The translations under genes and the position numbers were made by a program. The notes beneath the pieces were generated by a model that was not told where the DNA came from, ran no database searches, and worked only from the letters and a program-made list of their open reading frames with translations. Below, one piece after another: positions 57,512 to 64,000 of a stretch of 64,000 bases of DNA. The stretch is from Thiobacillus denitrificans (lineage in GTDB: Bacteria; Pseudomonadota; Gammaproteobacteria; Burkholderiales; Thiobacillaceae), in assembly GCF_001530125.1 (NCBI RefSeq), contig NZ_LDUG01000016.1, forward strand, positions 62,001 to 126,000, in the 5' to 3' direction. Within the stretch, counting starts at the first letter, position 1, and each line of letters opens with the position of its first letter.

Positions 57512-59293
57512 ATGGCACACCTCAAAACCCTTCCCCTCTACACAGCGCTGCTGTTCGCGGCCGCGTGCAGCCAGCCCGGCGTCAAGGCGTCGCAACCTGT
57601 GGCGGTGGAATCGCAAGCGCAGCAGCCTGCCGAGGCGGTGGTCGAAGCTGCTGCTGACCTTGAGGCTGAGGCAGAAGCCCGGGCCTTGGCCCAAGCCCAG
57701 GCCGCCTTGCCCAAACAGCCGCTCACCCCCGACATCCTGTTCAAGTTTCTGGTGGCCGAGGTGGCCGGCCAGCGCGGCGCGATGGGCGTGGCCCAGTCGA
57801 CCTATCTCGACCTGGCGCGGCAGACGCAGGATCCGCGCATTGCCCGCCGTGCCGTTGAGGTTTCGATGTTTGCGCGCGATCAGGCCGGCGCACTTGAGTC
57901 CGCCCGCCTGTGGGCGGCGGCCGAGCCGGGTTCGGAACGCGCGCAGCAGACGCTGGCGGCGCTGTTGCTGAACGACGGCAACCTCGGCGAGGCCGAACCG
58001 ATTCTGCGCACCCTGCTGAAAGCGGACAGTGCCAACGGCTTTCTGCATCTGTCGGCGCTGATGGGCAGGCTGCGCGACACCCGGGCGGCACTGGAACTGG
58101 TCGAGCGCCTGGCCGCCGATCATCCCACCTTGCCGGAAGCGCGCTTTGCGGTCGCCCAGGCCGCGGCCAGTGCTGGGCGTGTCGAGGAGGCGCTCGTCGC
58201 CTTGCAGCAGGCCGACGATCTGCGTCCCGGCTGGGAGCCGGGCGCGCTGCTGCGCGCGCAGATGCTGGCGAAAACGTCCCGCCCCGATGCGCTGGCCTTC
58301 ATGCGTGATTTTCTGGCACGCCACCCCGGCGCGCGCGAAGTGCGGCTGGCCTATGCGCGCACCCTGGTCAATGCCAACCAGTTCACCGAGGCGCGCGCCG
58401 AATTCACCCGCCTGACGGGCGATTTCCCGCGCAATGCCGAAGTCAGCTTTGCCGCTGGCCTGTTGTCGCTGCAGATGGGCGATGTCGACGTGGCGCGCGA
58501 TTTACTGACCCAGACCCTGGAATACAACCCGCGCGACCCCGACATGGTGCATTACTACCTGGGCCAGGTGGCTGAACAAATGAAGCAGCCCGAGATGGCG
58601 GCGACCCATTATGTTGAGGTCACGACCGGCAATTACCTGGTGCCGGCACGCGCGCGTCAGGCGGCGCTGCTGGCGCGCGCGGGCAAACTGGATGAGGCGC
58701 GCGCGCTGCTGGCGTTCACGCGGGGCGAAAACGACGCGCAAAACGTGCGGCTGATCCAGGCGCAGGCCGAACTGCTGCGCGACAGCAAGGAACACGCGGC
58801 GGCTTTCGCAGTGTTGTCGGAAGGGCTCAAGCGATTTCCCGATTCGGCGGACTTGCTGTACGACCGTGCCATGGTGGCGGAAAATCTCGACAAGCTCGAG
58901 GTGCTGGAAGCCGACCTGCGTCGCGTGATCGTACTGCGCCCCGATGATGCGCAGGCCTACAACGCGCTGGGCTACACGCTGGCCGACCGTACCGACCGCC
59001 TGGCCGAAGCGATCACCCTGCTCGACAAGGCGCTGGCGCTGGCGCCGGAAGACCCCTTCATTCTCGATAGCGTGGGCTGGGCGCAATTCCGCACAGGCAA
59101 TCTGGCGCGCGCGCAGGAATATCTGGAACGCGCCTACAAGGTGCGTCCCGACCCCGAAATCGCGGCGCATCTGGGCGAGGTGCTGTGGGCGCGTGGGCTG
59201 CGCGACGAGGCTGGCAAGCTGTGGCAGACCAGCCTGCAAACCCATCCGCAGAACGAAGTGCTGCTGGAAACCCTGCGCCGGCTGAAACCTTGA
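57512..59293 (+). CDS. TPR-repeat lipoprotein
   Basis: 593 residues. Lipobox FAAAC (acylated Cys18) with Gln, Ala and Glu-rich linker, then serial tetratricopeptide repeats over most of the length. Examples are AYNALGYTLADRTDRLAEAI and VGWAQFRTGNLARAQEYLERA near the end. In betaproteobacteria this TPR lipoprotein regularly precedes lolB; its role is not established. It overlaps lolB by one base (TGATG). Confidence 0.88.
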   Translation: MAHLKTLPLYTALLFAAACSQPGVKASQPVAVESQAQQPAEAVVEAAADLEAEAEARALAQAQAALPKQPLTPDILFKFLVAEVAGQRGAMGVAQSTYLDLARQTQDPRIARRAVEVSMFARDQAGALESARLWAAAEPGSERAQQTLAALLLNDGNLGEAEPILRTLLKADSANGFLHLSALMGRLRDTRAALELVERLAADHPTLPEARFAVAQAAASAGRVEEALVALQQADDLRPGWEPGALLRAQMLAKTSRPDALAFMRDFLARHPGAREVRLAYARTLVNANQFTEARAEFTRLTGDFPRNAEVSFAAGLLSLQMGDVDVARDLLTQTLEYNPRDPDMVHYYLGQVAEQMKQPEMAATHYVEVTTGNYLVPARARQAALLARAGKLDEARALLAFTRGENDAQNVRLIQAQAELLRDSKEHAAAFAVLSEGLKRFPDSADLLYDRAMVAENLDKLEVLEADLRRVIVLRPDDAQAYNALGYTLADRTDRLAEAITLLDKALALAPEDPFILDSVGWAQFRTGNLARAQEYLERAYKVRPDPEIAAHLGEVLWARGLRDEAGKLWQTSLQTHPQNEVLLETLRRLKP

Positions 59294-59847
59294 TGGGGCG
59301 TCTGGCTGTAGTGTTGCTGCTGGCGTTGACAGCCGGTTGCGCGACGATGCCCCCCCCTCTTTCTGCCGATGCCGTCCCGCCGCTGTCCGCCAACTGGACG
59401 CTGCAGGGGCGCATTGGCGTCCAGGCGGGCGAGCAGAGCCTGTCGGGCCAAATCCACTGGCAGCACAGCGTGGCAACGGACGAGGTGTTGCTGACTTCAC
59501 CGCTGGGGCAGGGGGTGGCGCGCATTGTGCGCGACGCCGACGGGGTTGCGCTCGAGGTGCCGAACCAGCCCACACGCCGTGCGCCCGATGCCGAATCCCT
59601 GACGCGCGAGGCGCTCGGTTATACGCTGCCGGTGGCGGGCCTGGCATGGTGGGTGCAGGCGCGCCCCGATCCCGGCAGCGTTTTCGAGGCCACGCACGAC
59701 GCCGCCGGCCGTCTCGCGCAACTCAAGCAGAACGGCTGGGTGATCGATTACCTGCAATACGCCGCCGATGGGCGTCCGCGCAGGCTGGCGGTGGCGCGTG
59801 AGGGGCTGCAAATCCGCCTGGTGGCGGACAGTTGGCAGGCCGAATGA
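59293..59847 (+). CDS. lolB: outer-membrane lipoprotein receptor LolB
   Basis: Accepts lipoproteins from LolA and inserts them in the outer membrane; itself a lipoprotein. 184 residues with lipobox LTAGC (Cys16). LolB features: [20 protein letters not shown], then [20 protein letters not shown] and the conserved [12 protein letters not shown] near the hydrophobic loop region. The first base is shared with the TPR gene stop and the last four overlap ispE. Confidence 0.92.
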   Translation: MGRLAVVLLLALTAGCATMPPPLSADAVPPLSANWTLQGRIGVQAGEQSLSGQIHWQHSVATDEVLLTSPLGQGVARIVRDADGVALEVPNQPTRRAPDAESLTREALGYTLPVAGLAWWVQARPDPGSVFEATHDAAGRLAQLKQNGWVIDYLQYAADGRPRRLAVAREGLQIRLVADSWQAE

Positions 59848-60731
59848 GCCACGCCTACCCCGCACCCGCCAAACTTAACCTGTTCCTGCACGTTGTCGGC
59901 CGGCGCGCCGACGGCTATCACCTGCTGCAGAGCGTGTTCCGCCTGATCGACCGCGCCGACACCGTGCACCTGGCGCTGCGCGACGACGGCCGGGTGGTGC
60001 GTGAGGGCGACCTGCCAGGGGTGCCGGAAGACCACGACCTGACCGTGCGCGCGGCGCGCCTGCTGCAGGCGCATGCTCCGCGCGGCGCCGGGGTGAGCAT
60101 CCGGCTCGACAAGGTATTGCCGATGGGTGGTGGCCTAGGCGGCGGCAGTTCGGATGCGGCCACCGTGCTGCTGGCCCTGAATCGCCTGTGGCAAGTCAAT
60201 CTGCCGCGTGCCGCCCTGCAACAACTGGCCCTGCAATTGGGCGCCGACGTGCCGGTATTCGTGTTCGGCCAGACCGCGTTTGCCGAGGGGGTGGGCGAAA
60301 TCCTGCGCCCGGTGAGCGCACCGCCGGCGTGGTATGTGGTGCTGACGCCGCCGGTGCAGGTGCCGACGGCTGTAATTTTTGCTGCGCCGGAATTGACACG
60401 CAACTCGCCACCCCTCAAAATAGCGCGCTTTTCCGCAGGCATGGGTCGTAACGACCTGCAGCCCGTGGTCATCAGTCGCTATCCTGAAGTCGCCCGTCAT
60501 CTCGAATGGCTGGCGCATACGATTCAGCACGCGCAACAGCGCGTAGCGGATCGGAGTCCTTTAGGGCAATTCGGCGAGGCGCGCATGACCGGTTCGGGTG
60601 CCTGCGTGTTTGCATCGTTTGCAACGGAAAACGATGCGCGCGAGGTGTTGAGCCGGTTGCCCGAAACGATGCAGGGTTTTGTGGCGCAGGGGCTCGACAG
60701 GCATCCGCTGGTCGACTGTTGCGCTGAGTAG
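59844..60731 (+). CDS. ispE: 4-diphosphocytidyl-2-C-methyl-D-erythritol kinase
   Basis: GHMP-family kinase of the MEP isoprenoid pathway. 295 residues. Substrate motif [23 protein letters not shown] loop [16 protein letters not shown] (about 92-107), and the third motif [12 protein letters not shown] are present. ATG 59844 overlaps the lolB stop (ATGA). tRNA-Gln follows 7 bp after the stop, the conserved lolB-ispE-tRNA-Gln-prs order. Confidence 0.96.
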   Translation: MSHAYPAPAKLNLFLHVVGRRADGYHLLQSVFRLIDRADTVHLALRDDGRVVREGDLPGVPEDHDLTVRAARLLQAHAPRGAGVSIRLDKVLPMGGGLGGGSSDAATVLLALNRLWQVNLPRAALQQLALQLGADVPVFVFGQTAFAEGVGEILRPVSAPPAWYVVLTPPVQVPTAVIFAAPELTRNSPPLKIARFSAGMGRNDLQPVVISRYPEVARHLEWLAHTIQHAQQRVADRSPLGQFGEARMTGSGACVFASFATENDAREVLSRLPETMQGFVAQGLDRHPLVDCCAE

Positions 60732-60738
60732 TACCTAT

Positions 60739-60813
60739 TGGGGAGTCGCCAAGTGGTAAGGCATCGGATTTTGATTCCGACATTCGTAGGTTCGATCCCT
60801 ACCTCCCCAGCCA
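60739..60813 (+). tRNA. tRNA-Gln (anticodon TTG)
   Basis: 75 nt including the encoded CCA. Acceptor TGGGGAG pairs with CTCCCCA, the anticodon stem TCGGA/TCCGA encloses loop TTTTGAT (anticodon TTG), and the T arm is GTAGG-TTCGATC-CCTAC with discriminator G. Likely co-transcribed with ispE. Confidence 0.97.
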
Positions 60814-60822
60814 GTTAAGCGA

Positions 60823-60847
60823 ACAGCCGCCGGTGGCGGCTGTTTTT
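60823..60847 (+). terminator. intrinsic terminator after tRNA-Gln
   Basis: ACAGCCGCC, loop GGT, GGCGGCTGT followed by TTTT: a 9-bp stem 10 bp after the tRNA. It should separate ispE-tRNA from prs at least partly. Confidence 0.85.
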
Positions 60848-60882
60848 GTTGTTGTGTCGGATCCCAATCGCCGGAGACGCGT

Positions 60883-61833
60883 GTGTCCATAGACAACCTG
60901 ATGGTGTTCAGCGGGAATGCCAACCCGCGCCTTGCCAGCGATGTGGTGCGCCATCTCAATATTCATCTCGGCCGCGCCACGGTGTCGCGCTTTTCCGATG
61001 GTGAAGTGATGGTCGAACTCCTCGAGAACGTTCGCGGCAAGGACGTGTTCGTGCTGCAGTCGACCTGCCAGCCGACCAACGACACCCTGATGGAAGTGAT
61101 GGTGATGATCGACGCGCTGAAGCGCGCCTCGGCCGGCCGCATCACCGCCGCCATCCCGTATTACGGCTACGCACGCCAGGATCGTCGCACCCGTTCGGCG
61201 CGGGTGGCGATCACCGCCAAGGTGGTGGCCAACATGCTGCAGGGCGTAGGGGTCGACCGGGTGCTGACGATGGACCTGCACTCCGACCAGATTCAGGGCT
61301 TTTTCGACATTCCGGTCGACAACATCTATTCCAGCCCGATCCTCCTGGGCGACATCTGGAAGCGTGACCATCCGAACCTGGTGGTGGTGTCGCCCGATGT
61401 GGGCGGGGTGGTGCGGGCGCGGGCAATTGCCAAGCGTCTCGAGTGCGATCTGGCGATCATCGACAAGCGGCGCCCGAAGCCGAATGTGGCGAAGGTGATG
61501 CACATCATCGGCGACGTCAAGGATCGCACCTGCATCATCATGGACGACATGGTTGACACCGCCAACACGCTGTGCGAGGCGGCCAACGCGCTGAAGGAGC
61601 ATGGCGCCAGAAAGGTGATGGCGTATTGCACCCATGCCGTGCTGTCCGGCAGCGCCGCTGAACGCGTGACCAATTCCGCGCTCGACGAACTGGTGGTGAC
61701 CGACACCATTCCGCTGCGCGACGATGCGCGCGCCTGTACGAAAATCCGGCAATTGTCGGTGGCTGAACTGTTAGCGGAAACCATCCGCCGCATCAGCAAC
61801 GAAGATTCCGTCAGCTCGCTCTTTATCGAGTAG
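60883..61833 (+). CDS. prs: ribose-phosphate pyrophosphokinase
   Basis: Makes PRPP from ribose-5-phosphate and ATP, linking to rpiA at the other end of the window. 316 residues. N-terminal [35 protein letters not shown], metal and ATP site [16 protein letters not shown], flexible loop DKRRPK and PRPP loop [17 protein letters not shown] 60883 is used, with GGAGA upstream; no ATG fits the conserved N-terminus. Confidence 0.96.
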   Translation: MSIDNLMVFSGNANPRLASDVVRHLNIHLGRATVSRFSDGEVMVELLENVRGKDVFVLQSTCQPTNDTLMEVMVMIDALKRASAGRITAAIPYYGYARQDRRTRSARVAITAKVVANMLQGVGVDRVLTMDLHSDQIQGFFDIPVDNIYSSPILLGDIWKRDHPNLVVVSPDVGGVVRARAIAKRLECDLAIIDKRRPKPNVAKVMHIIGDVKDRTCIIMDDMVDTANTLCEAANALKEHGARKVMAYCTHAVLSGSAAERVTNSALDELVVTDTIPLRDDARACTKIRQLSVAELLAETIRRISNEDSVSSLFIE

Positions 61834-61845
61834 GGCTGGCCGAGT

Positions 61846-61866
61846 GCCCCTGGTCGCGGGGGCTTT
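61846..61866 (+). terminator. weak terminator after prs
   Basis: GCCCC, 8-base loop, GGGGC, then TTT, 12 bp after prs. Short stem, so partial read-through to rplY is likely. Confidence 0.4.
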
Positions 61867-61919
61867 CATGCATATTCCATCTGGACATGCATCATTGAGT
61901 AGATTATTGGAGAAATATT

Positions 61920-62540
61920 ATGGAAATCGAAATCATTGCCGCCAAGCGTGAATTGCAAGGTACGGGTGCGAGCCGCCGTCTGCGTCACGCGGGCAAGGTC
62001 CCCGGCATCGTTTACGGTGCCACCGCTGCCCCGGTGCAGATCGAGCTCGATCACAACACGCTGTATCACGCGCTGCGCAAGGAGTCTTTCCATGCTTCCG
62101 TGCTGACGCTGAATGTCGATGGTGCCAAAGAGTCCGTGCTGCTGCGTGACACGCAATGGCACCCCTTTAAGCAGCAAGTGCTGCACATCGACTTTCAGCG
62201 CGTCGACAAAACACACAAAATTCACGTCAAGGTCCCGCTGCACTTCCTGAATGAGGAGACTGCGCCGGGCGTTAAAACCGGTGGCGGCAAAGTCAGCCAT
62301 GTGGTGACTGAGGTCGATGTGACCTGCCTGCCGGGTAATCTGCCCGAGTTCATCGCTGTGGACATGGGCGCGATGGAAATCGGTCATTCCATTCATGCGA
62401 ACGACCTCACGCTGCCCGAGGGCGTGGAACTCGTTGTGCACATTCAGCACGAGAACCCGGCGGTGGCGGCAATCACGCTGCCCAAAGGCATGAAGTCAGA
62501 CGAAGCTGCGCCCGAGGCGCCTGCTGCACCCGCAGCCTGA
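61920..62540 (+). CDS. rplY: 50S ribosomal protein L25/general stress protein Ctc
   Basis: 206 residues: N-terminal L25 domain that binds 5S rRNA ([45 protein letters not shown]) plus the C-terminal TL5/Ctc extension ([22 protein letters not shown]) and an Ala/Pro-rich tail. GGAG lies upstream of ATG 61920. Usual prs-rplY-pth order. Confidence 0.95.
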   Translation: MEIEIIAAKRELQGTGASRRLRHAGKVPGIVYGATAAPVQIELDHNTLYHALRKESFHASVLTLNVDGAKESVLLRDTQWHPFKQQVLHIDFQRVDKTHKIHVKVPLHFLNEETAPGVKTGGGKVSHVVTEVDVTCLPGNLPEFIAVDMGAMEIGHSIHANDLTLPEGVELVVHIQHENPAVAAITLPKGMKSDEAAPEAPAAPAA

Positions 62541-62580
62541 GTCTTAACGCAGCCCGCCTGTGGTTGCGTTGCGAGTCGTC

Positions 62581-63177
62581 ATGACGGTCCCCCGCCTGAT
62601 TGTCGGCCTCGGTAACCCGGGGCGCGACTACGAAGAAACCCGGCACAATGCCGGGTTTTGGTTTTGCGCGCGTCTCGCACAAGCTCGCGGGGTGCCGCTG
62701 GCGCTGGAATCGCGCTTTCACGGCATCGTTGGTCGTGGCCCCGGGTCGGCGCGGATGCTGCTGCCGCAGACATTCATGAACCGTTCCGGCCAGGCGGTCG
62801 CTGCGCTTGCGCGCTTTCACCGCATCGCGCCGGACGAGATTCTGGTGGTGCACGACGAACTCGACATTCCGCCGGGCCAGTTGCGCCTCAAGTTTGGTGG
62901 TGGCATGGGCGGCCACAATGGCCTGAAGGACATCACCGCGCATCTCGGCACCCAGGACTACTGGCGGTTGCGCATCGGCATCGGGCATCCGGGCGACCGC
63001 AACGAAGTCGTCAACTACGTCCTCAAGCCGCCGCGCCTCGAGGAGCAGGCCGACATCGACGCCGCCATCGAGCGCGCGCTCGATGTGTGGCCGCTGATCG
63101 AAAAAGGCGAGTGGAATGCGGCCATCCAGCGCGCCAACACCAAATCAGCCCCCCCCAAACCCCAGGAAAAACCATGA
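62581..63177 (+). CDS. pth: peptidyl-tRNA hydrolase
   Basis: Recycles peptidyl-tRNA dropped from ribosomes. 198 residues. [20 protein letters not shown] includes Asn11 and catalytic His22. [26 protein letters not shown] and [13 protein letters not shown] are all present. Start ATG 62581 ([14 protein letters not shown]) follows the L25 stop by 40 bp. Overlaps ychF by ATGA. Confidence 0.96.
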   Translation: MTVPRLIVGLGNPGRDYEETRHNAGFWFCARLAQARGVPLALESRFHGIVGRGPGSARMLLPQTFMNRSGQAVAALARFHRIAPDEILVVHDELDIPPGQLRLKFGGGMGGHNGLKDITAHLGTQDYWRLRIGIGHPGDRNEVVNYVLKPPRLEEQADIDAAIERALDVWPLIEKGEWNAAIQRANTKSAPPKPQEKP

Positions 63178-64000
63178 GTCTCAAATGCGGCATCGTTGGC
63201 CTGCCCAACGTCGGAAAATCCACCCTGTTCAATGCGCTGACCCAAGCGGGCATCGCCGCGGAAAACTATCCGTTTTGCACCATCGAGCCGAATACCGGCA
63301 TCGTCGAGGTGCCGGATCCGCGTCTGGCGCAGTTGGCCGAGATCGCCAAACCGCAGCGCATCGTGCCGGCGATTGTTGAATTCGTCGACATCGCCGGCCT
63401 GGTGGCGGGCGCCTCCAAGGGGGAGGGCCTGGGCAATCAGTTCCTCGCCAACATTCGCGAGACCGACGCGATCTGCCACGTGGTGCGCTGTTTTCAAGAT
63501 GACAACGTGATCCACGTTGCGGGCAAGATCGACCCCCTGTCTGATGTCGAAACCATTGCCACTGAGTTGGCGCTTGCTGACCTGGCGAGTGCTGAAAAAG
63601 CGTTGATCAGGTATGAAAAAGCTGCGCGTGGGGGCGACAAGGACGCGAAAGTCATCGCGGAGGCCTTGAAGCCCGTACTGGCTGCGCTGAACGAAGGCCG
63701 TCCCGCACGTGCAGCCGGACTCGACGCAGAGGGGTTGGAGGCGATCAAGCCGCTGTGTCTGTTGACGGTGAAACCCACGCTGTATGTCGCCAACGTCAGC
63801 GAAGACGGTTTTCACGACAACCCCATGCTCGATGCCTTGTGCGCATTTGCCGACAAGGAGGGTGCGCCGGTGGTGCCGGTGTGCGCGGCGCTCGAGGCCG
63901 AATTGCAGGAGTTGTCGCCGGAAGACCGCATGGAATACCTGAAAGAGCTTGGCTGGGACGAGCCGGGGCTCAATCGGCTGGTTCGCGCCACCTATGATCT
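63174..64000 (+). CDS. ychF: redox-regulated ATPase YchF (partial, C-terminus outside window)
   Basis: Obg-family P-loop protein (OLA1/YchF) that binds ribosomes and prefers ATP. 275 codons of about 363 are in the window. P-loop [14 protein letters not shown] (9-22), switch [20 protein letters not shown] and coiled region with [22 protein letters not shown] is seen in the second half. The missing part would include the TGS domain. Co-translated with pth. Confidence 0.96.
   Translation, partial: MSLKCGIVGLPNVGKSTLFNALTQAGIAAENYPFCTIEPNTGIVEVPDPRLAQLAEIAKPQRIVPAIVEFVDIAGLVAGASKGEGLGNQFLANIRETDAICHVVRCFQDDNVIHVAGKIDPLSDVETIATELALADLASAEKALIRYEKAARGGDKDAKVIAEALKPVLAALNEGRPARAAGLDAEGLEAIKPLCLLTVKPTLYVANVSEDGFHDNPMLDALCAFADKEGAPVVPVCAALEAELQELSPEDRMEYLKELGWDEPGLNRLVRATYD

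Overview
The window is GC-rich, gene-dense chromosome from a betaproteobacterium. The gene order fits that class well: ftsY-ftsE-ftsX-rpoH, M16-M16-rsmD-coaD-ferredoxin, mutM followed later by TPR lipoprotein-lolB-ispE-tRNA-Gln-prs-rplY-pth-ychF, and aa3-oxidase genes with ctaG and DUF2970. A Thiobacillus-like respiratory chemolithotroph is my best guess. This is inferred from family resemblance and gene order, not from a database search. There are no rRNA genes, CRISPR arrays, prophages or intact transposases. The window is mostly core genome, with several small mobile or palindromic repeats.

Layout. 1-7.6 kb: rpiA (cut by the window edge), ilvA, a DUF2892 protein, a soluble lytic transglycosylase, an NDUFA9-like epimerase, cca and a CigR/RcnB-like lipoprotein. 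7.6-10.3 kb: archease and rtcB (RNA ligation), then ferredoxin-NADP reductase. 10.4-14.3 kb: three small exported proteins, a divergent OmpR/EnvZ-type two-component system, and a pair of tandemly duplicated 50-residue proteins. 14.6-21.4 kb: yheS, a glycosyltransferase, aroB, dgt, comF and a membrane protein. 21.5-26 kb: the overlapping biotin operon bioB-F-H-C-D (no bioA).

26-42 kb is a respiratory island. It has a caa3-type oxidase with its assembly genes (ctaC, ctaD, a 39-residue small protein, ctaG, DUF2970, ctaE, DUF2909, surf1, a thioredoxin-fold membrane protein, ctaA, ctaB). Next come an Fe-S-type Rrf2 regulator coupled to a SCO copper chaperone, then the cbb3 oxidase operon ccoNOQP with ccoG, a long ccoH/fixH, ccoS and an unannotated 35-residue membrane peptide. 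A 21-bp perfect-stem terminator closes the island against the convergent rpoH, whose promoter carries a perfect CIRCE operator.

42.9-64 kb: ftsX-ftsE-ftsY, a 141-bp palindromic element, a catalytic/degenerate pair of M16 proteases, rsmD, coaD, a YfhL-type ferredoxin, a dynamin-like GTPase, mutM, a TolC-MacA-MacB export system, then TPR lipoprotein-lolB-ispE-tRNA-Gln-prs-rplY-pth-ychF (cut by the window edge).

The most interesting unexplained items are the coupled pair of paralogous mini-proteins at 14.0-14.3 kb, the 35-residue peptide at the end of the cco cluster, a 15-bp tandem repeat around the start of the second M16 gene, three inverted-repeat elements (two of which begin on the last base of a stop codon), and a 17-bp palindrome ahead of the Rrf2-SCO pair.
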